This document shows positions 36,120 through 45,228 of a DNA stretch of 64,000 bases, one piece after another (the first letter of the stretch is position 1; each line of letters starts with the position of its first letter). The notes beneath the pieces were generated by a model. The model was given only the letters and a program-made list of their open reading frames with translations. It was not told the origin of the DNA and did not search any database. The translations under genes and the position numbers were made by a program. The DNA is taken from the NCBI RefSeq assembly GCF_000231405.2, contig NZ_CP007032.1, positions 1,612,001 to 1,676,000 on the forward strand, in the 5' to 3' direction. Origin of the DNA: Desulfitobacterium metallireducens DSM 15288 (GTDB lineage: Bacteria > Bacillota > Desulfitobacteriia > Desulfitobacteriales > Desulfitobacteriaceae).

Positions 36120-38480
36120 TTAGTTTTTTAGCCTCTTATGTTGTTTTACCAGAACAATGATTACAGTGAGTGCCGTTAGAGCTATCCCTGTAATAGCAAC
36201 TACTCCCTGAAGCGCTAAAGTTGCAGGAATGTAAGTCGTTGAAAATCCACCTAATGTTTGATGACTTAACCCAAGCGTAAGTGCTTTGATTCCTGGAATG
36301 AATTTAATTTGATAGATAATATGTCCGGCAAGAGCCAACGGAGTAAAAGCAAATACAAGTTTAATTCGCGTGGAAGCTGCTTTCGTTTTGAAGGTTTTCC
36401 CCAACCACCACCCGATCATTCCTCCAAGTATAGCTGAGAGGAAATAAGCCAAAGTGAATGAAACTTTCCACTGGGTCGCAGGCCATATCTTCTGAAGGGG
36501 TTCATAATAGCTGATTGGTAGTATTATTGAAAACAATATGCCAATAAATACAGTATAACCTTGGTTTACACGTTTAAGGTGCCAAACCTCTCGTGCTGGG
36601 AACCTTAAATTGACATGTACCGAATCATGAGGGCAATTTCGAACACAGTTAAAACACAATTTACAATCGAGGTTATTATCAAGGTAAGGAAGATGTTGTG
36701 ACATGGGACACCCCTTAACATTTCCTTTGCCGACATAACAGTCGAAAGTTGTACATTTATTGAGGCAAACTGCAGGATCAGACCTAACTTCAATGAGAGA
36801 ACCAATCGATGCGGTACCTACAAACCCTCCGAGAGGACAGAAATGACGGCACCAGGCATGGCGAGGATAGAGAACACTAATTAAGATCGCGGCTAATTGA
36901 ATGACAATCAGCAATAAGGCCGTATAAAGGGGATTCGAACGCATATCTGTAATAATCTCAACCCAAAAGACCAGAAGAAATAATGTGCTAATGATGAGAT
37001 AATCATATTTGATGAACACTTCTGGAACAGAACGATGGGGATTAAATTTATTTTGAACATAATTCATGACCGTAGAAAACGGGCAAATCGTACACCATAC
37101 CCTTCCTAAAAAGGGGGATAAGATCGCCAGTGCAGGCCACCAAATCCCCCAAACCAAAGTAAATATTTTCATAATAATTGATAAATGGGGAGAAAAGAGC
37201 ATTCCTGCAATGACAAGGAAGAATAATACTGCGGAAATACGCCGTAACCAGGGAAGAAAAGTTCCTTTCTTTAATAAGTTTTCAAAGAAAGGCCACCGTA
37301 ATAGATTGATTTTATGACCTACTTGCTCTGAAGTCGGTCCAAAGAAGATCTGTTCAAGGCCAATCGTATTCTCAGACGCAAGAAAAAATGAACGTTCAAG
37401 AACTTGAATCAGCTCAGTTACGTTTCCTTGTCGGTAGTGATGAGAAAGTAAGAGCTGGGTCGCTTCCGAAGTGAGGATGGGTGTTTTACGATGATTCTTC
37501 TGGGCGAGTTTTTCGAGGATCCCCTGTGCAAGCACAGGGATATCTCGCTTACGATCTCGGAGTGGAGTGATCGTGTAATGATGATAGAAACACGCTTTAA
37601 GCTCAGGTTGAAGCTTTTGCTCTGTTACTCGCTGTTGGATTTGCAGACTGCCAATAACTAAGCATTTCAACGGACGTGCTTTTATTATTTGAGCTAAAGC
37701 GAGCTGGGTTTGAGGAGAAATATCATCAATTTCTTGAATAAACAATGTTCCCCCAGCTGCAACATCAAAAAGTTTATCATACATTTTCTCCCATTGCTGG
37801 TCAAACCGACGACCATCGACAACAACAAAAGGAGCAGCTTCTCCGAAGAGATTTTGATGAACATACCAGGCCATCATTTGTCGTCCAGTTCCCCGCTCCC
37901 CGAGGACAAGTAAATTTCCGGATTGCTCTCTTATTTCACTGAGTTTCCGCTCAACTTCTTTTGTCGTTCTGACACTTCCCCAGATTCCATAAAACTTATC
38001 TTGATATTGGGTCTGTTTAATTGCTGAACGTAATACTTCCTTATATTTATTTTCAGAAAGCATTTGATTGGCTTCAATCAGGTCCTCGGCCAGTTCTTCA
38101 ATAATGGATTGATAGATTTGTGGTTTTCGGAGCAAAATTTGGGCGAAATCATCCGCTGATATACTGAGAACATGTGAATTCTCTAAACAACGAACTGAGT
38201 AAGCATAAGGTTTCCCTGTGACTAAGGAAAGTTCACCAAACACAGCTTCTGGACCTGCGACTAAAACTTTTGGCGAGCCAAAATGCTCATCTTTGAGAAC
38301 TTCGACGCTTCCTTCACAAAGCAGATAAAATGATGAGGGGCGTTGCCCCTGTTTAATGAGTAAAACTCCTTCTGGATACGCTTCCCACCTAAACTCTCTA
38401 GCCAGTTCTGTTATTTCTTGGGCGCTTAGTTCAGAGAAGAAGGCGATATTTGCAAGGTAATGTTCTTTTTCCATATTCAT
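36120..38480 (-). CDS. cNMP-binding / degenerate sigma-54-type AAA+ / membrane 4Fe-4S polyferredoxin fusion
   Basis: A 786-residue three-part protein. Residues about 15-135: CRP-type cNMP-binding domain, but with KPYAYS where cAMP binders have PRxA. Residues about 165-385: sigma-54-activator-like AAA+ module (PLRDRKRDIPVLAQ, GNVTELIQVLERS). Its Walker A ends in Arg200 instead of Lys (GERGTGR), Walker B reads GGTLFIQE, and the GAFTGA loop is absent. Residues about 410-780: several membrane helices and NapH/NosR-like cysteines 463/466, 544/548, 572/576/581/591 and 606/609/612/616. There is no DNA-binding domain. Probably a membrane electron-transfer protein with sensory modules; the true role is unknown. 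Confidence 0.85.
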   Translation of the reverse strand: MNMEKEHYLANIAFFSELSAQEITELAREFRWEAYPEGVLLIKQGQRPSSFYLLCEGSVEVLKDEHFGSPKVLVAGPEAVFGELSLVTGKPYAYSVRCLENSHVLSISADDFAQILLRKPQIYQSIIEELAEDLIEANQMLSENKYKEVLRSAIKQTQYQDKFYGIWGSVRTTKEVERKLSEIREQSGNLLVLGERGTGRQMMAWYVHQNLFGEAAPFVVVDGRRFDQQWEKMYDKLFDVAAGGTLFIQEIDDISPQTQLALAQIIKARPLKCLVIGSLQIQQRVTEQKLQPELKACFYHHYTITPLRDRKRDIPVLAQGILEKLAQKNHRKTPILTSEATQLLLSHHYRQGNVTELIQVLERSFFLASENTIGLEQIFFGPTSEQVGHKINLLRWPFFENLLKKGTFLPWLRRISAVLFFLVIAGMLFSPHLSIIMKIFTLVWGIWWPALAILSPFLGRVWCTICPFSTVMNYVQNKFNPHRSVPEVFIKYDYLIISTLFLLVFWVEIITDMRSNPLYTALLLIVIQLAAILISVLYPRHAWCRHFCPLGGFVGTASIGSLIEVRSDPAVCLNKCTTFDCYVGKGNVKGCPMSQHLPYLDNNLDCKLCFNCVRNCPHDSVHVNLRFPAREVWHLKRVNQGYTVFIGILFSIILPISYYEPLQKIWPATQWKVSFTLAYFLSAILGGMIGWWLGKTFKTKAASTRIKLVFAFTPLALAGHIIYQIKFIPGIKALTLGLSHQTLGGFSTTYIPATLALQGVVAITGIALTALTVIIVLVKQHKRLKN

Positions 38481-38673
38481 TAAATCACCTTCATGAATGA
38501 AACATAATTTTCTGAATTTTCATTTCTTTGGATTATACTAACACAGATACCGGTCTATATAAATCGTTTCTCATAATGAATACAATATTTCTGTTTGTTT
38601 AGTGCCTTTTTTAATCTCTTTCCATTATGTATAATTAAATAAGACTATTATAAAATGAGGAGTGTGCCGTAAG

Positions 38674-39255
38674 GTGAATAAAGTTATACTTTTGTCAGGA
38701 AGCCCACGACCTGATGGAAATACCTTTCAGGTTTTGCATGAAAGCCTAAAGATTATCGAAAGCCAAGGTGTCGAAGCTGAATTGATTAGTTTGGCAGGAA
38801 AAAAAATTCAATCCTGTATTGCCTGTGGAAAATGTGCAGAACTCAAGAAATGCGTTCTAAATGATGGAGTAAATGAAATTATTGAAAAAATCAGAAATGC
38901 TCAAGGATTTATCGTTGGATCACCTGTCTATTACGGCACAGCGCGCGGGGATTTAATGTCTCTTCTCCAGAGAGTAGGTAAGGTTTCAGGTGCTACCGAT
39001 CATTTTCTTTCTTGGAAAGTAGGCGGCCCAATCGCTGTTGCCAGAAGGGGTGGCCAAACGTCCTCAATTCAAGAAATGCTCATGTTTTACCTTATGAACG
39101 ACATGATTATCCCAGGTTCCACATACTGGAATATCGCCTTCGGCCGGACCCCTGGAGAAGTACTGGAGGATGAGGAAGGAATTCAAACCATTCGCCGATT
39201 CGCTGAAAATGTTGCACAGTTAATTAAGAAAATCTATCCAGAGCCGGTTTCGTAA
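38674..39255 (+). CDS. Iron-sulfur flavoprotein (NADPH-dependent FMN reductase fold)
   Basis: A 193-residue flavodoxin-like protein. The FMN-binding loop GSPRPDGNT is at residues 9-17, and a CX2CX2CX5C cluster (Cys48, 51, 54, 60) is typical of the iron-sulfur flavoprotein (Isf) family. GSPVYYGTARGDLMSLLQR is the second flavin-contact segment. Likely a soluble electron carrier or quinone/oxygen-detoxifying reductase. The start is GTG at 38674 with GAGGAG 11 bases upstream; an earlier GTG overlaps that site. It is divergent from the polyferredoxin fusion, with about 190 bp between. A TATAAT at 38630-38635 may be its -10. Confidence 0.87.
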   Translation: MNKVILLSGSPRPDGNTFQVLHESLKIIESQGVEAELISLAGKKIQSCIACGKCAELKKCVLNDGVNEIIEKIRNAQGFIVGSPVYYGTARGDLMSLLQRVGKVSGATDHFLSWKVGGPIAVARRGGQTSSIQEMLMFYLMNDMIIPGSTYWNIAFGRTPGEVLEDEEGIQTIRRFAENVAQLIKKIYPEPVS

Positions 39256-39271
39256 TCCAAAGCTATGCCAA

Positions 39272-39312
39272 AAGAGGAAGCTCCCCCACAGAAGTGGGAG
39301 TGGCTTCCTCTT
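39272..39312. terminator. Bidirectional terminator between convergent genes
   Basis: AAGAGGAAGC...CCCAC pairs with GTGGG...GCTTCCTCTT around a 4-nt loop, with T/A-rich flanks on both sides. Confidence 0.75.
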
Positions 39313-39320
39313 CTTTATAA

Positions 39321-40208
39321 TTAGAGTGGCGCATTCAATGGATCTTGGTAAATTGAGCCAATCCTTGTCGAGCGAATAAGCTCCTTTTGGTGTTTTACAC
39401 AATAGATATGCCACGCAAATTTATCAGGATGAGATATACAGTAACGTGCCGTTCGCTCCGACACCGCTTTTTGGCAAATGCGACAGCGAATATCTCCATA
39501 TTTAGGTCTGTTTAAGAGTCTTTGTTTGCGTAAACGAGCAGAATATTCGTTTCGTACATTAGGATCAAGAATATTGACCTGCTCGATTTGTGAATAGATC
39601 TTTAGTACTTCTTCATCACTAAGCACTTCCGGCTGTGATCGTTTGAGAATAACGGTGAGAATATCTGTATCATAGAATACGGATCCCGAAATTACTTTCA
39701 GTTCACAACGACGGCTAAATGTCGCAAAAGAATAGATCGGGATCGTTACATCAAGATCAACCTGCTTTCGAAGAGCTTCCAGATGGGCATGATTCTCAAA
39801 AAGCAGGTTGGGAAACGTTTTCACTCGCCAAGTAATCGCCTGGTGCCAATTCGGATCATTTTCTTCACCCAGGATAATCCCAGAAAGATTATTGACTTCA
39901 ATAAGAAAAAGCCCATAGGGCGAAACGACGAGATGGTCAATGTGTTCAAACCCCTGCTCAGATTTAAATAATAAATTGCTCATCAGACGATAACTTTTAG
40001 GGAGCTGTCCTAATTCAACTTCGATTTTATATTCTCCAATTTCATCCTTCCTCTGAGATCTACATCGAGGTGATCCTCGAAATCGCGAATTTCTTGAGGA
40101 ATAATGATCCGTTTTATATTTCATATTTATAAGAAACTGCTGCGATTCCTTGGGCTCAAGAACCGGACTTAAGACTTTGCTTTTTCTTTTCCAAAAAACC
40201 AATGACAA
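39321..40208 (-). CDS. NERD-domain protein with C-terminal zinc-finger-like region
   Basis: A 295-residue protein. The NERD (nuclease-related) domain spans about 58-175, with GEYKIEVELGQLP and HIDHLVVSPYGLFLIEVNN. The family pattern is Q-I-D-H and E-V-K; here the Gln is His and the catalytic Lys is Asn, so nuclease activity is doubtful. The C-terminus has CRIC...C...C spacing (from about residue 243), suggesting a zinc site. The start is TTG, at 40208 or 40202, behind AAAGGTGG; no ATG fits better. It lies 41 bp after topB and reads the same way, so it may share its transcript. Confidence 0.72.
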   Translation of the reverse strand: MSLVFWKRKSKVLSPVLEPKESQQFLINMKYKTDHYSSRNSRFRGSPRCRSQRKDEIGEYKIEVELGQLPKSYRLMSNLLFKSEQGFEHIDHLVVSPYGLFLIEVNNLSGIILGEENDPNWHQAITWRVKTFPNLLFENHAHLEALRKQVDLDVTIPIYSFATFSRRCELKVISGSVFYDTDILTVILKRSQPEVLSDEEVLKIYSQIEQVNILDPNVRNEYSARLRKQRLLNRPKYGDIRCRICQKAVSERTARYCISHPDKFAWHIYCVKHQKELIRSTRIGSIYQDPLNAPL

Positions 40209-40249
40209 GCGCCACCTTTCGTAAAAAAAATCGCGAGCAGAATCTCTCT

Positions 40250-42427
40250 CTATTTTCCTAGTTTAAGTTTGGCGAGAGCATCGGCTAGGGCTGTATTCAC
40301 TGTAACATCCGATTTCTGCTTCTGCATGTATTTCTGGACTTCTTTTTTGTTCACAGAACCTTTTCCGTCATGCTCCCTCCGTTGGGTAAACGCGGACAAT
40401 TTTTCCCTATAGCCACAGGTACAGGTAAAGATTTTATGTTCTCCATCCCCTCGAAGTTCCATCTTCTTATGACATTGAGGACATCGGGCATTTGAATGGA
40501 CGGAAAGGCCTTCTCGGTATCCGCATTCACGATCCTGACAGACGAGCATCTCTCCTCGCTTACCCTTGACCTTTAAAAGAAACTTTCCGCAATTGGGGCA
40601 TTTCATGCGTGTTAAATTATCATGATGGAAGGTTTGGTTACTCGCTATAACTTCTGAGACTAAATGTCTTGCATATCCTTTTATACCTTGTACAAATGGC
40701 TGGCGCTTTTCTCCGCCTTTGCTGATTTCATTCAGCTGTTGTTCCCATTTAGCCGTCAGTTCAGGAGACTTAAGGTCAGACGGAACAAGTCCGATTAGCT
40801 GAATTCCTTTTGAGGTTGGAATAATCTCCTTCCCCTGTCTCTCCATATAAAACGAATTAAAGAGTTTTTCAATAATATCGGCTCGAGTCGCTGGCGTACC
40901 CAGGCCACTTGTTTTTTCAAGCATCTCGCGCAAGGATTCATCCTCAACTTTTTGTCCAGGATGTTCCATAGCTGAGAGAAGTGTGGCTTCAGTATAACGT
41001 TTAGGCGGTTTAGTTTTTCCGGGTACTGATTTAATTGAAAGCAGATTAAGACGCTCCTTCACCTTTAAATCGGGGAGTGTCTGCTCGGTTTCTTCGCGTT
41101 CTTCTTCACTCGAATCCAAGTCCTCATAAGCGTTTCGCCAGCCTTTTTGCTTCATATTCTTGCCCTTGGCAGTAAATATTTCCCCCTTGATTTCTAGGAT
41201 GACAGTGGTCTGTTCATATTCAAAGGCTGGTGAAAGGACGGCAAAAAAGCGTCGCACGATTAAGTCATAAATTCTCGCTTCTTCCTGACTGAGCTTATTT
41301 AAAAATACAGGTTCCTCAGTCGGAATAATCGCATGGTGATCACTAACCTTCGTATTATCGACCAAGCGTTTTGTAGGGGATATTTTAGTCCGGAGAATCG
41401 GGCGGGCCAAGTTCGCGTATGGTCCAACGGCAATCGTCCTTAAACGCTCAGGAAGCGTAGGAACAATATCCTCAGTCAGGTGACGCGAATCAGTACGTGG
41501 ATAGGTAACAATTTTATAGTGTTCATAAAGCTGTTGCATTATCGAAGACGTCTTTTTAGCGGAGTAGCCATATTTCCGATTGGCGTCCCTTTGAAGTTCA
41601 GTTAAGTCATAAGCAAGAGGCGGAAGCTCTTTCTTCCCTTCTTTTTTTACATCAATTATAACAGCTTCTTGTCCACTTACTTTGGCAAGAAGCTGTTCTG
41701 CTTGATGATTATCAAAGATACGTGTTTGGCACTTCTTATCCTGCCAGCGCAGCGAAAATCCCTTAGCGTAGGCATTGATGGTCCAATAGTCTTTTGGGAC
41801 AAATTTTTTGATCTCTTTTTCCCGTTCTACGATTAAGGCCAGCGTGGGCGTCTGCACTCGGCCTGCCGAAAGTTGAGCATTGTATTTACAGGTAAGGGCA
41901 CGAGTCACGTTAAGTCCTACATACCAATCTGCTTCGGCACGGCTTTCGGCAGCATCATAGAGAGATTCATAATTCTGACCGGGTTTTAGGTTTCTAAAAC
42001 CCTCCTTAATGGCTTTATCAGTTTGGGAGGAAATCCATAACCGTTTAATCGGCTTGTGCCAGCCTCCTTTTGCAAGAATCCAGCGTGCTACGAGCTCCCC
42101 TTCTCGTCCTGCATCGGTAGCAATAATGAGCTCATCAATATCGGGTTGCCTGAGCAGATGCTTAACTGCAGCATATTGTTTAGACGTTTCTTTGATAACG
42201 ACTAACTCCATCTTCTGAGGAAGCATGGGAAGGTCATCCAGTCGCCACGTTTTATATCGGTCATCATAAGCCTCCGGATCAGCCAATGTCACTAAATGAC
42301 CAAGAGCCCAAGTCACAATATATTGAGGACCTATGAGACACCCATTCCCTTTTTGATGACAGCCTAAAACCCGGGCGATCTCTCGACCGACCGAGGGCTT
42401 TTCGGCTAGAATTAAACTTTTTTTCAT
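40250..42427 (-). CDS. topB: DNA topoisomerase III
   Basis: A 725-residue type IA topoisomerase. The Toprim domain starts the protein (LILAEKPSVGREIARVLG, then IATDAGREGELVARWI). The catalytic tyrosine is in VTYPRTDSRHL. QLSAGRVQTPTLALI is the conserved DNA-contact region. The C-terminus has two zinc-ribbon modules (CPNCGKF...CQDRECGY and CPQCHKK...CTCGY). Relaxes and decatenates DNA, often with a RecQ partner, which is not seen here. AGGAG precedes the ATG. Confidence 0.95.
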   Translation of the reverse strand: MKKSLILAEKPSVGREIARVLGCHQKGNGCLIGPQYIVTWALGHLVTLADPEAYDDRYKTWRLDDLPMLPQKMELVVIKETSKQYAAVKHLLRQPDIDELIIATDAGREGELVARWILAKGGWHKPIKRLWISSQTDKAIKEGFRNLKPGQNYESLYDAAESRAEADWYVGLNVTRALTCKYNAQLSAGRVQTPTLALIVEREKEIKKFVPKDYWTINAYAKGFSLRWQDKKCQTRIFDNHQAEQLLAKVSGQEAVIIDVKKEGKKELPPLAYDLTELQRDANRKYGYSAKKTSSIMQQLYEHYKIVTYPRTDSRHLTEDIVPTLPERLRTIAVGPYANLARPILRTKISPTKRLVDNTKVSDHHAIIPTEEPVFLNKLSQEEARIYDLIVRRFFAVLSPAFEYEQTTVILEIKGEIFTAKGKNMKQKGWRNAYEDLDSSEEEREETEQTLPDLKVKERLNLLSIKSVPGKTKPPKRYTEATLLSAMEHPGQKVEDESLREMLEKTSGLGTPATRADIIEKLFNSFYMERQGKEIIPTSKGIQLIGLVPSDLKSPELTAKWEQQLNEISKGGEKRQPFVQGIKGYARHLVSEVIASNQTFHHDNLTRMKCPNCGKFLLKVKGKRGEMLVCQDRECGYREGLSVHSNARCPQCHKKMELRGDGEHKIFTCTCGYREKLSAFTQRREHDGKGSVNKKEVQKYMQKQKSDVTVNTALADALAKLKLGK

Positions 42428-42456
42428 TAAGAATCTCCTATCTATGCTTTACTTAA

Positions 42457-43461
42457 TTAATATTTTGTAGAAATCTCTTTTTCGACCTGTGTGCTTTGAA
42501 TCAGATTTTGTTCCTTTGGGGCATTGCGTAGTGCAAACCAGGTAAAGATTGAAGCCAGCGGTTGATTAAATACGGAGGCTAAGGTGACAGGAATCGCGAC
42601 GGCTACCGGGAAATAGGTCATAGCTAGAACAAAGCCAAAATTGATATTCCGCATGCCTACATTAAAAATCATTGTGAGCACAGTGGGACGCGTTCGGTTG
42701 CGCAAAGCAAATGAGGCCAGATAGCCCACTAAATAACCACACAGCATAAGTAATAGAATGACCCCTAAAAGTATAAGTATAGAAATCCCCCACACGATTT
42801 TGGGAGAGATTAGAGCAGCATTAACAAGGATGATAAAAAACACTCCAATTTTTGCGGTTAGCCCCCCTAGCGATTGAGAAAATTTATCCACCTTACCCTT
42901 TGATAGATCATTAAGTGCCATCCCTGCTAAACTCGGTAGAGCAACCATCATGATCAATTCCAAGATCATCTGGGAGTAGTTCACGTCAATACTCTGCCCT
43001 AAGACGACTGAAAAGAAAGCCGGAAGGATAAGAGGGGAAAGCAGGGTGTCAAGCATTACTACAACTAAGGCAAGAACAACATCGCCTCCCGCTATTCCTG
43101 TCCAAACAATCGAGGTAAGCCCGATGGGAATGACCGAGCTGATTAAAAAGCCAAGGCGTGTATAGAAATCCTGGGGATAAAACAAAAAGCCGATACCTCC
43201 AGCGATAATCGGCATAACTGCATGAATTAAGATAAGCATACCAATCGGTAGAATAGGGCGTTTTATAATTCTCAGTAAATCCTTAAAATGAATATCAAGA
43301 GAAGTGACAAAGGTCAAGTAAATGAAACAGAATAAGGTTACATTTTGTGACAATAGAAAATGCGGTAAGTTAAAGTTAAACCCGGTAAGAAGGGCTATTA
43401 GCGTGACAAAAAACATTCGCTTTCCGAGCCAGCGATTCAAGACAGCAAAAGAATTGAGCAT
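42457..43461 (-). CDS. Bile acid:sodium symporter (BASS) family transporter
   Basis: A 334-residue membrane protein with about nine to ten hydrophobic segments. Typical motifs are GLTSIVWTGIAGGDV in the first half and MIFNVGMRNINFGFVLA in the second, the crossover regions of BASS proteins. The family moves organic anions such as bile acids, pyruvate or pantoate with sodium; the substrate here is unknown. ATG at 43461 has AAGGAGGAG upstream. It is followed by topB, 29 bp downstream in the same direction, so it may head a transporter-topB-NERD operon. Confidence 0.85.
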   Translation of the reverse strand: MLNSFAVLNRWLGKRMFFVTLIALLTGFNFNLPHFLLSQNVTLFCFIYLTFVTSLDIHFKDLLRIIKRPILPIGMLILIHAVMPIIAGGIGFLFYPQDFYTRLGFLISSVIPIGLTSIVWTGIAGGDVVLALVVVMLDTLLSPLILPAFFSVVLGQSIDVNYSQMILELIMMVALPSLAGMALNDLSKGKVDKFSQSLGGLTAKIGVFFIILVNAALISPKIVWGISILILLGVILLLMLCGYLVGYLASFALRNRTRPTVLTMIFNVGMRNINFGFVLAMTYFPVAVAIPVTLASVFNQPLASIFTWFALRNAPKEQNLIQSTQVEKEISTKY

Positions 43462-43641
43462 TGTCTCCTCCTTGATGTATAGGGTAAGCACTTTTGAACA
43501 CCTTATTTAGTGTACTTGAAGAGGCAAAAGGTTTCAACCCTGTAATATTTCTTGTTATGATTAATGCTGCAATTCGTATAATTTCGAATCCTTTGTAAGA
43601 AAATACAGTGAAACTAAGATGACAAGGAGGTCCTGTTTATT

Positions 43642-44064
43642 ATGAAGGTTCGCGATTTAATGTCTCAAAACGTTAAATGGGTTGACCCCAATCAATCTCT
43701 GGAAGAGGTTGCTCAAATTTTGGCATCATCAAATATTGGCTCTGTTCCCGTCTGCCAAGACAAACAATTGATGGGAATGATTACCGATCGCGATATTCTG
43801 GTTCGTGCGATCGCCCAAGGAAAGGATCCCAAAACGACAAAAGCGACTGAAATTATGACTAAAGAAGTGCAGAGTGTTTCCCCAGAGACAGATATTCACC
43901 AAGCTTCTGATTTAATGGCCGAAAGTCAAATTCGCAGATTACCTGTCGTTGACAATAATCAACTCGTGGGTTTTCTTGCGATCGGTGATATCGCAGTCCA
44001 ATCCATTCACGTAAATGAAGCGGGTGAAGCACTCAGCAGCATTTCCGAAGGAATTCAGCACTAA
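43642..44064 (+). CDS. CBS-domain pair protein
   Basis: A 140-residue protein made of two CBS domains: residues about 1-60 (MKVRDLMSQNVKWVDPNQSLEEVAQIL, GMITDRDILVRAI) and about 70-125 (EIMTKEVQSVSPETDI, GFLAIGDIAV). This stand-alone architecture usually senses adenine nucleotides or SAM, or acts as a stress protein; the partner is unknown. AAGGAGG precedes the ATG. Monocistronic. Confidence 0.88.
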   Translation: MKVRDLMSQNVKWVDPNQSLEEVAQILASSNIGSVPVCQDKQLMGMITDRDILVRAIAQGKDPKTTKATEIMTKEVQSVSPETDIHQASDLMAESQIRRLPVVDNNQLVGFLAIGDIAVQSIHVNEAGEALSSISEGIQH

Positions 44065-44078
44065 AGTTAAATAGTGTA

Positions 44079-44140
44079 GAACGAAAAGGAGTAAGCAACA
44101 TTCTCTTCGAGAGGTTGAGCTTACTCCTTTGTTCGTTTTT
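44079..44140 (+). terminator. Terminator after the CBS-domain gene
   Basis: A long stem, GAACGAAAAGGAGTAAGC facing GCTTACTCCTTTGTTCG, with an inner CTCTTCGAGAG hairpin, followed by TTTTT. Confidence 0.85.
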
Positions 44141-44244
44141 GGGTTCTATCTATTGAGACTCCTGTGTAGGCTTATTTTGGTGTATAATATTTTTCGTCTA
44201 CTTCCTTACATCTAGTTTCAATTAAAATAACTAAAGGGGTCATT

Positions 44245-45168
44245 ATGTTAAAATCCTATTTCGCAATACTTCTTTCTTCACTCCTTTATGGAGGGAACGT
44301 CATTGCAGGACGTTTAATCGCTGGGTCAATCCCTCCTATTAGCTTATCGGCCATTCGAGCCCTCTTAGGGTTAAGCATTCTCCTGCCTCTCGCTTGGCCA
44401 GCCCTGAAAAGCGCCCCTAAGCCTACTACAAAAGAGCTGTTCCAACTTATTCTTATCAGTTTGTTAGGGGTTTCACTCCCCTATGTTTCACTAATTTATG
44501 GGTTGGCAGATACTACAGCCACGAATGCCTCAGTAATTTTTGCAACACTTCCAGCCATGACGAACCTAATGTTTTTTATAATTTTTAAATCGAAACCTTC
44601 TAAGTTTCAGGTTTTAGGGATACTTACCTCTTTCCTCGGTCTAGTCATCGTCTTCACGCAAGGGGATATATTTCACCTCTTGTCTTTTAGAATAGGGGGA
44701 GGTGAGATTTTTCTCTTTCTCAATGTTTTATGTATCAGCCTCTTTAATGTTGTTGGTCAAAGCTTCATGAAGAAATTTTCATCACTGGTCACAAGCGTAT
44801 ATTCTCTAGTTTTCGCTATTCTAACGTTAACTCCGCTCGCTCTCTGGCAGTTGAACTCCTTTGTCTGGTATCTCTCATGGTCGCAGTGGCTTTTAGTCAT
44901 CTACATGGGGTGTTTCGCTGCAGGCTTCGCATATTTCCTCAACCTTTATGGAATTGAAAAAATTGGTGGCGGTCAAACATCCATCTTAAATAATCTGCAG
45001 CATGTCTTCAGCATTAGCCTTGGCGTCCTCGTTCTCAAAGAATCCTTATATGTTTATCACGGGCTCGGTTTTGTCCTTGTGATTTCAGGAGTTGTTCTTT
45101 CTCTGATGAGAACCTCGACTTCTTCCCCTAAACTCGCGAGGAGCAAGAGCTCCAACCCGGCGATCTAA
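44245..45168 (+). CDS. EamA/DMT-family transporter
   Basis: A 307-residue protein with ten predicted helices in two EamA repeats (about 3-140 and 150-290), the drug/metabolite transporter layout. First-repeat features are NVIAGRLIAGSIPPISLSAIRALLG and TTATNASVIFATLPAM. The C-terminal tail is short and basic. Substrate unknown; amino-acid or metabolite export is common in the family. AAGGGG precedes the ATG, and a TATAAT at 44183-44188 may be the -10. Confidence 0.88.
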   Translation: MLKSYFAILLSSLLYGGNVIAGRLIAGSIPPISLSAIRALLGLSILLPLAWPALKSAPKPTTKELFQLILISLLGVSLPYVSLIYGLADTTATNASVIFATLPAMTNLMFFIIFKSKPSKFQVLGILTSFLGLVIVFTQGDIFHLLSFRIGGGEIFLFLNVLCISLFNVVGQSFMKKFSSLVTSVYSLVFAILTLTPLALWQLNSFVWYLSWSQWLLVIYMGCFAAGFAYFLNLYGIEKIGGGQTSILNNLQHVFSISLGVLVLKESLYVYHGLGFVLVISGVVLSLMRTSTSSPKLARSKSSNPAI

Positions 45169-45191
45169 ATTCGCTGTCCTACAGAAGAAAG

Positions 45192-45224
45192 AGAAACTAG
45201 GCCAATTTTTACGGCCTAGTTTCT
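45192..45224. terminator. Bidirectional terminator between convergent genes
   Basis: A 12-bp perfect stem (AGAAACTAGGCC and complement) with a 9-nt loop, then TTTATT. It ends the EamA gene; the helicase stop lies 5 bp beyond on the other strand. Confidence 0.85.
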
Positions 45225-45228
45225 TTTA

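Noticed and set aside
36120-38480. A sigma-54-dependent transcription activator
   Set aside because: There is no helix-turn-helix, no GAFTGA loop and Walker A Lys is missing, while the C-terminal half is a membrane polyferredoxin.
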